Source of the DNA: Ohtaekwangia kribbensis
GTDB lineage: Bacteria > Bacteroidota > Bacteroidia > Cytophagales > Cyclobacteriaceae
Assembly (NCBI RefSeq): GCF_042676245.1
Contig: NZ_JBHTKA010000015.1
Location: 62,001-126,000, forward strand
Length of the DNA stretch: 64,000 bases
Direction of reading: 5' to 3'
Part shown: positions 42,398-51,515 of the stretch, piece after piece
Layout: each line of letters opens with the position of its first letter
Numbering within the stretch: position 1 is the first letter of the stretch
Translations under genes and position numbers: made by a program
The notes under the pieces: model-generated
What the model was told of the DNA's origin: nothing
Database searches by the model: none
Seen by the model: the letters and a program-made list of their open reading frames with translations, nothing else

Positions 42398-42886
42398 ATG
42401 AGATTTGAGATACCTCGAATAGTGTTAATAGTATCTATAGTAGTTAGTATGGTTAGTTGTTCAGACGATGACGAACCTGCAAAACCGGAAGATATACAGA
42501 TTGAATTACTCAACGCTATAAATACGTTGCGTGTTACCGGCTGCCAATGCGGCAATGATATAATGCCTCCCGTAGAACCCGTTACCTGGAATGATACGCT
42601 AGCGCAAACCGCGCAGGATCATGCCATCGACATGTATACCTATAATTATCTCAGTCACTTGTCGCGTGACGGAACGCCTCCCATTATCCGCACACAACAA
42701 GCCGGATATAGCGGTATATATGTAGGCGAGAATATAGCACGTGGCTATTTCAATGTAACGGATGTTATGAAAGGATGGGAGGAAAGTGAAAGCCACTGCA
42801 AGAACATGATGGACACCACCTATACCGAGATAGGAGCCTCCAAAGTTGCTGGTTACTGGGTACTCGATTTAGGCCGACCGAAGTGA
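42398..42886 (+). CDS. CAP/SCP-domain lipoprotein
   Basis: A 162-residue lipoprotein with lipobox SMVSC (Cys21) and an acidic linker DDDEPAKP. The CAP domain (about 33-160) has LLNAINTLRVTGCQCG, WNDTLAQTAQDHAIDM with the metal-site His, NYLSHLSRDG, GENIARGYF and HCKNMMDTTYTEIG. This GC-C-G/MPPV pattern is the common bacterial SCP form. The role is unknown; such proteins may be extracellular proteases or carbohydrate- or lipid-binding proteins. It lies between the GH5 and GH12 genes. Confidence 0.92.
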   Translation: MRFEIPRIVLIVSIVVSMVSCSDDDEPAKPEDIQIELLNAINTLRVTGCQCGNDIMPPVEPVTWNDTLAQTAQDHAIDMYTYNYLSHLSRDGTPPIIRTQQAGYSGIYVGENIARGYFNVTDVMKGWEESESHCKNMMDTTYTEIGASKVAGYWVLDLGRPK

Positions 42887-43048
42887 TAACATCCATCGAA
42901 ATCGTTTGAAGTTTCGATTGAAATACCGGAATTGTACCCTTCTTTAAGAGAAATTATACCCTTCCTCACGAGTTTCATCCCTAATTGTTAACAAATCGTG
43001 CTGTGACCTGCTGCTACTTTTATGCAAACGATTTAAACAAACAACCAA

Positions 43049-43807
43049 ATGAAAAAAGTTTTAGCATTTCTCATCCTCGCGAGCATGACACTCGCATGTC
43101 AGCAAGAAGAAATTACCCCAACCAATGATGCCGAAGTCCTCGCGGCATGGGGTTCCAGTGAACCATGGGCCCAGTGGTCCAACGGCGGATATACTATATA
43201 TAATAATATATGGGGACAGAAGAACGGACCGGGGCCGCAATCTATATGGGCCAACTCGTATAGCAACTGGGGTGTATGGGCTAACCATCCAAACACAGGC
43301 GGTATAAAATCATATCCCAACTCAACACGTTATGTGGGGCGCAAATTAAGTGCGTTGGTTTCCTGCACCAGTAAAGTTAGCGCTACAACACCAGCCGGTG
43401 GCGCATGGGCTTCCACCTTTGATATATGGGACAGCGCGAAGCAACACGAAATCATGTTGTGGATGAACTATACCAGCAACGCGAACGGAAGTGGTAACAT
43501 TAAACCTATATCTTATAACTGGAATGCTCAGGGATACCCGGTTGCTACTCATACCAATGTATCAGTAGGTGGCCATACCTGGAACGTATTCCGCGGACAC
43601 AACGGAAATAACTATGTATACTCTTTCCTGAGAACTACAAAAACCAACAACGCTACAGTAGATGTAAAGGCCATTGCAGAATGGGTAAAAGCCCGCGGAT
43701 GGTTTGGCGACATAACTGTAGGCGATGTGCAATTCGGCTACGAAATCACCTCTTCAAGCGGAGGACTGAACTACGTTACAAACTCATATTCGGTATCGTT
43801 TAACTAG
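43049..43807 (+). CDS. GH12 endoglucanase/xyloglucanase lipoprotein
   Basis: A 252-residue lipoprotein with lipobox MTLAC (Cys17). The GH12 jelly-roll domain (about 30-252) shows the typical YTIYNNIWG (48-56), DIWDS, the nucleophile Glu134 in HEIMLWMNY and the acid/base Glu232 in QFGYEIT. GH12 enzymes cleave beta-1,4-glucan or xyloglucan with retention. Together with the nearby GH5 and GH1 genes it makes a small beta-glucan toolkit. GH12 is more frequent in fungi and Actinobacteria; in Bacteroidota it is less usual, so horizontal origin is possible but not demonstrated. Confidence 0.92.
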   Translation: MKKVLAFLILASMTLACQQEEITPTNDAEVLAAWGSSEPWAQWSNGGYTIYNNIWGQKNGPGPQSIWANSYSNWGVWANHPNTGGIKSYPNSTRYVGRKLSALVSCTSKVSATTPAGGAWASTFDIWDSAKQHEIMLWMNYTSNANGSGNIKPISYNWNAQGYPVATHTNVSVGGHTWNVFRGHNGNNYVYSFLRTTKTNNATVDVKAIAEWVKARGWFGDITVGDVQFGYEITSSSGGLNYVTNSYSVSFN

Positions 43808-43813
43808 AGCTCC

Positions 43814-44061
43814 TGGCTGCAAGCTGCCAGAGGAAGCTGCGAGCCTTGAGCTACGAGCTATGAATCTTGAGAGCTGCTGGTTTTTGATTACGGGACTGCT
43901 AAGACATTGATAAAAGATTATAGGTATATATTTTATTCGTCTTAATGACCGTGCTCAGAAGCTGGCAGCTATACTGGCTTCCTCAAAGCCAAGCAAAGAA
44001 AATCATATAGTTTAAGAAAATTTACCAGTAGCTCGTAGCTCTATCACCGCTCTTGCAGCCA
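43814..44061. repeat. Long imperfect inverted repeat after GH12 gene
   Basis: Left-arm words TGGCTGCAAG (43814-43823) and GAGCTACGAGCTA (43848-43860) are exact reverse complements of CTTGCAGCCA (44052-44061) and TAGCTCGTAGCTC (44029-44041). The same 300-bp gap is filled with AGCTGC, GCTGCCAG and AGCTACGAGC variants. It carries no gene. It looks like a REP/BIME-type intergenic repeat between convergent genes. Confidence 0.7.
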
Positions 44062-44104
44062 AGTAACGCTAATTATATAGCCTGGCAAAATCGACATCTT
44101 GCAG

Positions 44105-45250
44105 CTAGTAACTGGCAGCTAGAAGCTTCAAACACACGGGTGCGGGAACTTTCAGCGGCTTGCCAACGGGAGTGAGTTTGCCTGTTTTAGGGTTGATGCG
44201 GAAGGTGGCGATGGTGTCGGTGTCCTGGTGGGCTACAAATATATATTCGCCCTTCGGGTCGATCATGAAGTTGCGTGGTGTGCTGCCACCTGTAGTTTGT
44301 TGCCCGACAAGTTTGATTTTTCCATCGGCACCAATGCTATATATACTCAGTCCGTTATAGCCACGGTTCGACATGTATAGAAATTTACCTTTTGGATCTA
44401 CATGAATATCGGCACTGGTATTTTTGCCGGCAAATGTTTTGGGTAGTGATAGCACTGAATCCTGCAATATCGTAAGATCACCAGTCTTTTTATCAACTTT
44501 GAATGTAGCTACGGTTGAGGTTAACTCTTCTGCTACATACATATAATTACCGGAAGGATGGAATGCGAAGTGTCGCGGACCGGTGCCGGCTTTTACCGAT
44601 ACTTCTTTTTGTTTGGAATCGTCCAGCGTGCCTTTCTTCAGGTTGAAATTGTAGATATATATTTTGTCTGTGCCCAGATCAGCTGCATAGAGAAAGCGGT
44701 TATCCGGTGAAATCAATGCCGAGTGCAAATGCGAACTCTGCTGACGATCCGGATTTATACTGCTTCCGGTATATTTCTTGGAGTCAGATGGATTTCCTAC
44801 GAGTCCGTCTTCAAACAACGGAAGCACTACGAGATTACCTTCGTTATAATTTGATACAAAAGCATACTGGCCGGTTTTATCAAAGCTAATGTGACAGGGA
44901 TCGGCTCCGAACGATGAGCGTGTATTCAATGCACTGAGCTTACCGGTTTTTGCATCAATAGTATAAGCTGTTACAGAACCGCCGGTTTCATTCTCGCTTG
45001 CTTTACCTCGATTTACCGAGTATAAAAACTTGCTGGTAGGATGAATGCCAAGAAACGAAGGACTCTCAAGCCCCGTAACCGTTTGGACTAATGTAAACGA
45101 CTTCTTTGCGCGGTTAAAGGTATAGATATAGATACCTTCGCTGCCGCGAACACTGAACGTGCCTACATATAAATATTCTTTTTTACTCTGTGCAAGAGAT
45201 GAAAATACAGAGAGGGTTAGAAACAATACGCCCAGTAATTTTCGCATCAT
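44105..45250 (-). CDS. 6-phosphogluconolactonase, YbhE/Pgl seven-bladed propeller
   Basis: A 381-residue lactonase-family protein with a signal peptide (MMRKLLGVLFLTLSVFSSLAQ). The propeller blades carry the repeating YxxFVSNYNEGNLVVLPL, AGTGPRHFAFHPSGNYMYV and HVDPKGKFLYMSNRGYNGLS motifs typical of the family. Family members hydrolyse 6-phosphogluconolactone, but the export signal suggests another lactone or a periplasmic role. The ATG at 45250 has a second Met one codon on. It follows the GH1 gene on the same strand with 49 bp between. Confidence 0.9.
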   Translation of the reverse strand: MMRKLLGVLFLTLSVFSSLAQSKKEYLYVGTFSVRGSEGIYIYTFNRAKKSFTLVQTVTGLESPSFLGIHPTSKFLYSVNRGKASENETGGSVTAYTIDAKTGKLSALNTRSSFGADPCHISFDKTGQYAFVSNYNEGNLVVLPLFEDGLVGNPSDSKKYTGSSINPDRQQSSHLHSALISPDNRFLYAADLGTDKIYIYNFNLKKGTLDDSKQKEVSVKAGTGPRHFAFHPSGNYMYVAEELTSTVATFKVDKKTGDLTILQDSVLSLPKTFAGKNTSADIHVDPKGKFLYMSNRGYNGLSIYSIGADGKIKLVGQQTTGGSTPRNFMIDPKGEYIFVAHQDTDTIATFRINPKTGKLTPVGKPLKVPAPVCLKLLAASY

Positions 45251-45299
45251 AGAAAGTAGGTATGGTAACTATATAGATTGAAGGTACACGCAAAATTTC

Positions 45300-46502
45300 T
45301 TAAACAGAAACTTCTTTATGTTTCTGTATGCTGATTTTTTTTGAATGGGCGAGCGATGCATACAGCGCACCACTGGGTTTCATCATCCGGTTCTTGGTTT
45401 TCAGATCGCATTCATATAATCCGAAGCGCATGCTGGGACCAAGGTGCCATTCAAAGTTGTCCCACGTACTCCAGAAATAGTAGCCCTGAATATCGATACC
45501 ATCTTTGATCGCTTTGTGAATAATCTCGGCATAGTCCTGTATAGCCTGCAGACGCAGAAAATCACTTTCATCACAAACACCGTTCTCGGTAATGATGATG
45601 GGCTTTTTATACTTGTTCCAGTAACGGTCCAGGCACGCGCGTAGTCCTTCGGGATAATACTCCCAGATGTCATCATGCTTGCGGCCCAGTTCTTTTATTT
45701 TGTGAGGTGTTTCCAGATACGTAATCGGTAGCGGATCGTGTGGAATGCGACCGTAGTAACTCATGCCGAAGAAATCAACTTTCTCAAAGTGACTTGGCAC
45801 ATAGTCCATAAACCACCAGTCGCTGAGGCGTGCGGGAAACCATCCGAGTATATTTTCAGCAGAAAACACTGTTGCATTATGCGATATACCGATCGGCTGA
45901 TTCGGGAATTTTGCTTTGATATAGTCGTAAACTATATCGTGTGCCTTGCCCATGTTGATCACAACTTTGCCGGCGGTAAGCGGGTTGATCTTGAAAGGAG
46001 GGAAGAAGCCGGTGATCCATCCATAGCTCGCATATACATTTGGTTCGTTGAATGTATTCCAGTACGAAATATACTCACCATATTCATCAACAACTTTTTT
46101 GCAGAAGTCAACCCAGAGCGCGATGTTCTCTTCGCGTTCCCATCCACTGCGTTTGGCAAACCACAACGGATTGGTAAAATGGTGAAGCACCATCATGATG
46201 TTTACACCACGCGATTTTAATTGCTGTAATAATGAATGGTAGTGTTGTCGGGTTTCCGGATCGAAGTTGCCGAATGGCTCGCGCTGAAGTTTGCTCCACA
46301 TCAAACTCATGCGGTAGTTAGGCGCGAGTGATGCAATGATAGTTACATCCTCTTCCACTCTCAACTCGTGGTCGGTTGTGCGGTCGAACAGGTATCCATC
46401 CCGTGATGAGATGCCTTGCCAGTCGTGTTCGAAAGCTGTTTCTATTTGTGTCGCGGCTGTACTTGTTCCAAAGAAAAAGTGTTCCGGAAAAGTAAGTCTC
46501 AT
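45300..46502 (-). CDS. GH1 beta-glucosidase
   Basis: A 400-residue cytoplasmic GH1 enzyme. The start FPEHFFFGTSTAATQIE is typical of the family. The acid/base Glu153 is in NTFNEPNVY and the nucleophile Glu306 in IITENGV; the aglycone-pocket W-x-x-F-E-W is WDNFEWHLG near the C-terminus. It hydrolyses beta-linked glucosides or oligosaccharides to monosaccharides. There is no signal peptide. It follows the M15 peptidase gene with 2 bp between and belongs to the beta-glucan cluster. Confidence 0.94.
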   Translation of the reverse strand: MRLTFPEHFFFGTSTAATQIETAFEHDWQGISSRDGYLFDRTTDHELRVEEDVTIIASLAPNYRMSLMWSKLQREPFGNFDPETRQHYHSLLQQLKSRGVNIMMVLHHFTNPLWFAKRSGWEREENIALWVDFCKKVVDEYGEYISYWNTFNEPNVYASYGWITGFFPPFKINPLTAGKVVINMGKAHDIVYDYIKAKFPNQPIGISHNATVFSAENILGWFPARLSDWWFMDYVPSHFEKVDFFGMSYYGRIPHDPLPITYLETPHKIKELGRKHDDIWEYYPEGLRACLDRYWNKYKKPIIITENGVCDESDFLRLQAIQDYAEIIHKAIKDGIDIQGYYFWSTWDNFEWHLGPSMRFGLYECDLKTKNRMMKPSGALYASLAHSKKISIQKHKEVSV

Positions 46503-46504
46503 AG

Positions 46505-47284
46505 TTATTTACGCGTCATGGCGCCCTGTGCATCTTCTACCGCTCTCCAGTATTTACGCAGAAGTTTGATATCCTCATGTATGCACGGATATAGTTCATC
46601 ACATTTCGGTATAGGGGGCAGTTCGCCATGCGAGAGGTGTACAGAAGTAAGTCCGCCTGTCCATTCGAAGTGACCGGGATCATAGGGTTTTCTCCAGCGT
46701 CCGCCCCAGCGTAAGCCGAGCTTTTCACCTTCAACACCGATCTTCAGCCACAAAGCTTTATTGTCCCATACAGCAACCGAATCAACAATAGGTACCAGGT
46801 CAACCGCGAGTCCGTATTGATGTTTGGAACGTCCGGCTCCCGAGCTGGTATATTTACTCCCCATCACTTTATATTCATTCTGCTTGGCATGTGTGCGATA
46901 CGATTCTACTACAGCAAGTTCAATTCCCTTGGCGCGGCAATTCACGATTAATGTTTTGATACGATCGCGAAAGTAAGGATGCAAAGCTTCCAGATCGGTG
47001 ATCATCGACATGGTTCCGCGATCTTTTCCAAATGCAAAGTTCTCTACCATACTCCATTGTTTCCAGCCCGATACGGTGTCCATGGTAATGGTGGGCTCTT
47101 CTGCTGCGACTGTAACTTCAGCAGCGGGTTGTTCAACTGGCTCGACTACAGGTTCATTGTAAAAGAATTCAGCATGTTCGCGGCAATCAAAAGGGGCGAA
47201 TAACCCATCGAGTTGAGCATGAGCAACGACAGCCGTGAGCATCATTAAGGAGGAGAGTAAGAAGGGCTTCAGAACATCACGCAT
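46505..47284 (-). CDS. M15 family peptidase (D-Ala-D-Ala / L-Ala-D-Glu type)
   Basis: A 259-residue exported peptidase with signal peptide (LSSLMMLTAVVAHA). The M15 zinc site is visible as SKHQYGLAVDLVPI (HxxxxxxD) and DPGHFEW (second His). The fold resembles VanY/phage endolysin M15 peptidases that cut peptide stems of peptidoglycan. A Pro/Glu/Val-rich linker (about 43-66) precedes the domain. It overlaps neither neighbour; GH1 starts 2 bp after its stop. Confidence 0.88.
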   Translation of the reverse strand: MRDVLKPFLLSSLMMLTAVVAHAQLDGLFAPFDCREHAEFFYNEPVVEPVEQPAAEVTVAAEEPTITMDTVSGWKQWSMVENFAFGKDRGTMSMITDLEALHPYFRDRIKTLIVNCRAKGIELAVVESYRTHAKQNEYKVMGSKYTSSGAGRSKHQYGLAVDLVPIVDSVAVWDNKALWLKIGVEGEKLGLRWGGRWRKPYDPGHFEWTGGLTSVHLSHGELPPIPKCDELYPCIHEDIKLLRKYWRAVEDAQGAMTRK

Positions 47285-47444
47285 TTTTGCAACTTGGTTT
47301 TGGTATGCAAATATATGACATTAAAGGTATTACAACTTTACCAGAACATTAAGCTTGATGTGAAAAACTTACATCCGTAGTGCTTTCATATTTCAAAACG
47401 ATAGCCGGCTATATATACTCTGCAAGAGGCTGGCTATAAAAAAG

Positions 47445-47471
47445 AAGAGGCTACCTGTTGGGCAGCCTCTT
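47445..47471 (-). terminator. Terminator downstream of the small helical secreted protein
   Basis: AAGAGGCT (47445-47452) pairs with AGCCTCTT (47464-47471) around an 11-nt loop that can add CC/GG pairs. The minus strand continues with CTTTTTTAT. It is 28 bp after the stop of the leftward gene. Confidence 0.85.
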
Positions 47472-47499
47472 GCTTGCGAAAGTATATCTTATGTGTGAA

Positions 47500-47970
47500 T
47501 CAGTTCACCGCATTGTCTTTGGCGAGCTCATCCATCAGTGACTGATATTTGGTTTTAAGACCTTCGTCACTGCTGATGGCTTTTCTTACTTTGTTAAATG
47601 CTGCTGCACCTACAAAGTCTTTCGCCAGCAACTGGTACGTTTCCTTAATCTTGGCTGTGCCTGCATCCTTCTTCGCAATAACTTCTTTTACGAAGGCAAT
47701 CTCTTCCGGAGTTGCATTTGCTTCCAGTAGTTTACCTTCATCATTGATGACTTTGAAAAGCTCATTATAACGTTGTGCAGATATAGTCTGACTTGTAGTC
47801 ACCATCTCTTTAATCTGTCCCGACAGAACCGCTTGCATCTCATTCACAGAATCCATGGCAATCGCATACTTTTTCAACTCCTCATCCGTAACTGTTGCTG
47901 CATCTTGTGCGAACAACTTAGCAGAAAAAAGCGCCATGAAACACACCAGGCTAAAAAACTTCAACTTCAT
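47500..47970 (-). CDS. Secreted helical protein, DUF4168-like
   Basis: A 156-residue protein with signal peptide (MKLKFFSLVCFMALFSAKLFAQ). The mature part is alpha-helical and charged, with the beginning VTDEELKKYAIAMDSVNEMQ and a second segment NATPEEIAFVKEVI. The pattern resembles DUF4168 periplasmic proteins, whose role is not known. It is monocistronic: terminator at 47445, and the pckA terminator upstream. Confidence 0.75.
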   Translation of the reverse strand: MKLKFFSLVCFMALFSAKLFAQDAATVTDEELKKYAIAMDSVNEMQAVLSGQIKEMVTTSQTISAQRYNELFKVINDEGKLLEANATPEEIAFVKEVIAKKDAGTAKIKETYQLLAKDFVGAAAFNKVRKAISSDEGLKTKYQSLMDELAKDNAVN

Positions 47971-48104
47971 ACAAATTTGGCTTTTTTTAGGTAAAACTTT
48001 ATTTAATACTGTCCGCAGTATAATAAACCAAATGTTTGAACTGCGTTTCGTTTGCTATGAACGGGCGATAATTTATACAAATGGAGCATGCTTCCGACAA
48101 AATG

Positions 48105-48140
48105 AAAAAAGCCGCCCCCGATAAACGTTCGGGGCGGCTT
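48105..48140 (-). terminator. Terminator after pckA
   Basis: AAGCCGCCCC (48109-48118) pairs with GGGGCGGCTT (48131-48140) around a 12-nt loop. A run of six A on the plus strand (48105-48110) gives the T-run on the minus strand. It lies 37 bp after the pckA stop. Confidence 0.9.
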
Positions 48141-48176
48141 CTCAATCAATCCCTGCCTGATCAAGCCAACAACTGG

Positions 48177-49793
48177 TTATTGTGCGTGCATCTTGACATG
48201 AGGTGCACCTGCCAATATTTCGGCATTGGCGTTTTCAGAGAATTTCTCGAAATTTTTCAGAAAGGCCTCTGCTAAAAACTGTGTCTTGTGATCATACGCA
48301 TCTTTATCACTCCATGTATTGCGCGGGTCGAGTATTTCAGAGGGCACATTCGGACATGATGATGGCATGGCAACACCAAACACTTCGTGATTTTTATACG
48401 ACACTTTATCAAGTTCTCCATTAAGTGCAGCCGTGATGAGCGCACGGGTATGCTTCAGACTCATACGGTCACCAACACCATACGCGCCACCTGACCAGCC
48501 TGTATTTACCAGCCATACATTTACGTTGGCTTCTTTCATTTTCTTGCTCAGCATCTCTGCATATACCGTAGGATGCAACGGCATAAACGGAGCACCAAAG
48601 CATGCGCTGAACGTCATGGTAGGTTCTAGAATGTCAGCTTCTGTGCCGGCAACTTTTGCAGTATAGCCGGATATAAAATGGAACGCAGCCTGGCCCGGTG
48701 TAAGTTTAGCAATAGGAGGGAGAACGCCATACGCATCGCAGGTGAGGAAGAATATATTCTTCGGATTTTTACCCAGCGATGGCTGCGCTATATTTTGAAT
48801 GAACTCGATCGGATAGCTTACCCGTGTGTTCTCGGTAAGTTTACCATCAGCATAATCTACTTCGTTAGAGCCTTTTCTGAAGCCAACATTCTCGAGCAGT
48901 GCGCCTGTGCGGATGGCGTTAAATATATCCGGTTCTTTTTCTTCTGAAAGATCGATAGTCTTTGCATAACAACCACCTTCGAAGTTGAAGATCACATTGT
49001 CATCTGTCCAGCCATGCTCATCATCTCCGATCAGTTTCCGGTTCGGGTCAGCAGAGAGTGTTGTCTTTCCGGTTCCTGACAATCCGAAAAATATAGCGGT
49101 GTCACCTTGCTTGCCGGTGTTGGCAGAACAGTGCATCGACAAAACATTTTTCTGATGTGGTAAAATGAAATTCAGTGCTGAGAATATTCCTTTCTTGATT
49201 TCACCGGTATATCCGCTACCGCCTATTAAAATAATTTTGCGCGTAAAATCAATGATTGAAAAGTTATGCTGACGGGTTCCATCTTCCTCCGGTACAGCAT
49301 GAAAACCCGGTGCATTCAACACCAGCCACTCCGGTTCGAAGTTCTTCAGTTCATCTTCGTTTGGTCTGATAAACATGTTATACACGAAGAGATTGGACCA
49401 CGCGTATTCATTGATCACGCGAATGTTCATGCGATAACGCGGATCTGCGCAGGCATATACATCGCGTACAAAGAAATCTTTGCCTTTGAAATAGTGAAGC
49501 ATCTTTATATAGAGCTTCTCAAATCGCGCAGCATCGAACGGTATATTAAAGTTGTTCCACCAGACAGTCTTTTCGGTGACACTGTCTTTAACCGTGAATT
49601 TGTCTTTGGGTGACCTACCCGTAAACTCTCCCGTATGAATGGCCACTGCACCGCTGCTGGTGATCTTGGCATCACCATTATCAAGTGCCATCATGGTAAG
49701 TTGTTCGGGAGCGAGGTTCCAGTAGGCTTTTCCATCGGAAATACCGAGGTGTTCGATCCCGACTAATCGGGATCTGATTCCGAATTCCAGCAT
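48177..49793 (-). CDS. pckA: Phosphoenolpyruvate carboxykinase (ATP)
   Basis: A 538-residue ATP-type PEPCK from ATG 49793. The substrate segment HTGEFTGRSPKDKFTVKD, the GGSGYTGEIKKG motif with the reactive Lys, the kinase-type P-loop FFGLSGTGKTTLS and the LIGDDEHGW metal site are all present. The C-terminal GGAYGVGDRMSLKHTRALI segment is also conserved. It converts oxaloacetate to PEP in gluconeogenesis. Residues 5-12 (GIRSRLVG) are encoded by a 20-bp dyad at 49755-49774. The upstream minus strand has TACCTTTA, a fair -7 box. Confidence 0.96.
   Translation of the reverse strand: MLEFGIRSRLVGIEHLGISDGKAYWNLAPEQLTMMALDNGDAKITSSGAVAIHTGEFTGRSPKDKFTVKDSVTEKTVWWNNFNIPFDAARFEKLYIKMLHYFKGKDFFVRDVYACADPRYRMNIRVINEYAWSNLFVYNMFIRPNEDELKNFEPEWLVLNAPGFHAVPEEDGTRQHNFSIIDFTRKIILIGGSGYTGEIKKGIFSALNFILPHQKNVLSMHCSANTGKQGDTAIFFGLSGTGKTTLSADPNRKLIGDDEHGWTDDNVIFNFEGGCYAKTIDLSEEKEPDIFNAIRTGALLENVGFRKGSNEVDYADGKLTENTRVSYPIEFIQNIAQPSLGKNPKNIFFLTCDAYGVLPPIAKLTPGQAAFHFISGYTAKVAGTEADILEPTMTFSACFGAPFMPLHPTVYAEMLSKKMKEANVNVWLVNTGWSGGAYGVGDRMSLKHTRALITAALNGELDKVSYKNHEVFGVAMPSSCPNVPSEILDPRNTWSDKDAYDHKTQFLAEAFLKNFEKFSENANAEILAGAPHVKMHAQ
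49755..49774. repeat. Palindrome inside the 5' end of pckA
   Basis: GATCCCGA (49755-49762) and TCGGGATC (49767-49774) form an 8-bp perfect dyad with a CTAA centre. It encodes part of the pckA N-terminus and resembles the palindrome between the two tRNA-like RNAs (32606-32625, which has CTCCCGAT...ATCGGGAG). Confidence 0.7.
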
Positions 49794-49988
49794 GATCAAT
49801 TTGGGTTAATGAGTTATGCGTAAAGGTATGGGCAATTGAAAATGGTTTCAATCGTTTGCAATTATATTTTGTTTCTGGTTGCGGTTAACAAACACTATTT
49901 GCGAAAATGGATTTATCGGCCTACTTTCAAGCCGGTTTGAAGAACCGCAAGCAATATTTTATTTTACCTACCTGACCTTTTTGTTTAA

Positions 49989-51488
49989 ATGAGTCAAGAA
50001 AAAACATTTTTTGGCCATCCGCGCGGACTGGCTACTTTATTCTTTACCGAGATGTGGGAGCGCTTCAGCTACTATGGTATGCGGGCGCTTCTGTTATTGT
50101 ATATGGTAGCTTCTGTGGAAAGAGGTGGCATGGGCCTGGACGATAAAACCGGTGGCGCTGTGTACGGACTCTATACCATGTTTGTATACCTGCTTGCGCT
50201 GCCCGGTGGCTGGCTTGCCGACAAGTTCTTTGGCCTGCGCAAGTCTATATTTTATGGCGGCTGCATCATTGCACTCGGTCACATCTGTCTTGCACTTCCT
50301 ACTACAGAAACATTCTTTATCGGTTTATTACTCATCACGCTTGGTACCGGTCTACTCAAGCCGAACATCAGCAGTATGGTGGGAGAGATATACCCGCCGG
50401 ATGAACAGGTAAGACGCGATGCAGGCTTCTCTATATTCTTTATGGGTATAAATTCAGGCGCACTCATATCACCGATTATTGTAGGGTACCTGGGCGAGAA
50501 TATAAACTGGCACTATGGATTTGCCGCTGCCGGAGTGGGTATGATCTTCGGATTGATACAATTCAAACTCACGGAGAAATATTTAGGCAACGCAGGTCTT
50601 GAACCGGCACGTTTACCCGATGCAACGCAGCAGAAAAAACGCGAGACTTCTATTCGCACGGGTCTGTGGATCGTAAGTATACTGCTTATCGCATTTGTAG
50701 CGCTGCTGTTAACACGCACCATCACCATTAACCCGGTTGTATTTGCAAGCGCTTCCGGTGTTGTTATCGGTATATCCGTGTTGATATACTTTATATATGT
50801 ATTCCTGTTCGAGAAGCTTGATGGTGACGAGAAGAAAAAAGTGTTTGCCATTTTCCTGATGTTCCTCATCACAACGATGTTCTATACGGGGTATGAAGGA
50901 CAAGGATCATCGCTTAATCTTTTTGCCGATCGATATTCCGATCGCAGTTTAGGATCGTTCATCATGCCGGCAAGCTGGCTTCAGTCGGCTCCGCCATTTT
51001 TTGTAATTCTGTTTGTTCCTGTATTTACCTGGCTGTGGTTTACGTTGGCGAAACGAAAACTCAATCCCATTACACCGGTAAAGATGGCGCTCGGTTTGAT
51101 CTTTATGGGACTGGGCTATCTTGTGATGATCGGAGCTTCGGATATAGTGATAGCAGGCGGTAAACCTTTACCAACCTGGCTCATTGTTACCTATATGTTC
51201 CATACATTCGGAGAGATATGTTTATACCCGATTGGACTCAGCGGTGTAACCAAACTTTCACCGAAGAGACTGGTAGGACAAATGATGGGGGTATTCTTTA
51301 TGGCGCTGGCACTCGGTAACTTATTTGCCGGTTTATATGCCGGTGAATTCAGTGACGAAGCGATCACCGCCAATCCTACATTGTTAACCGAACTGTTCGG
51401 CTTCATTGTAAAGATCATGTTTATAGCCGGTGCTATTGTGCTGGTGTTCAGTAAACCAATTCGCAAACTCATGGGCAACATCCAGTAA
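49989..51488 (+). CDS. Proton-dependent oligopeptide (POT/PTR2) transporter
   Basis: A 499-residue MFS transporter of the POT family. The first helix motif MWERFSYYGMRALLLLY matches the ExxER-type start, followed by YTMFVYLLALPGGWLADKFFGLRKSI and GTGLLKPNISSMVGEIY. About 14 hydrophobic segments are visible. It imports di- and tripeptides with protons. It is followed by an OPT transporter 27 bp away, so the two peptide-uptake genes probably share a transcript. Confidence 0.94.
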   Translation: MSQEKTFFGHPRGLATLFFTEMWERFSYYGMRALLLLYMVASVERGGMGLDDKTGGAVYGLYTMFVYLLALPGGWLADKFFGLRKSIFYGGCIIALGHICLALPTTETFFIGLLLITLGTGLLKPNISSMVGEIYPPDEQVRRDAGFSIFFMGINSGALISPIIVGYLGENINWHYGFAAAGVGMIFGLIQFKLTEKYLGNAGLEPARLPDATQQKKRETSIRTGLWIVSILLIAFVALLLTRTITINPVVFASASGVVIGISVLIYFIYVFLFEKLDGDEKKKVFAIFLMFLITTMFYTGYEGQGSSLNLFADRYSDRSLGSFIMPASWLQSAPPFFVILFVPVFTWLWFTLAKRKLNPITPVKMALGLIFMGLGYLVMIGASDIVIAGGKPLPTWLIVTYMFHTFGEICLYPIGLSGVTKLSPKRLVGQMMGVFFMALALGNLFAGLYAGEFSDEAITANPTLLTELFGFIVKIMFIAGAIVLVFSKPIRKLMGNIQ

Positions 51489-51515
51489 AAACTCAACACG
51501 AACTCATTAACCATC

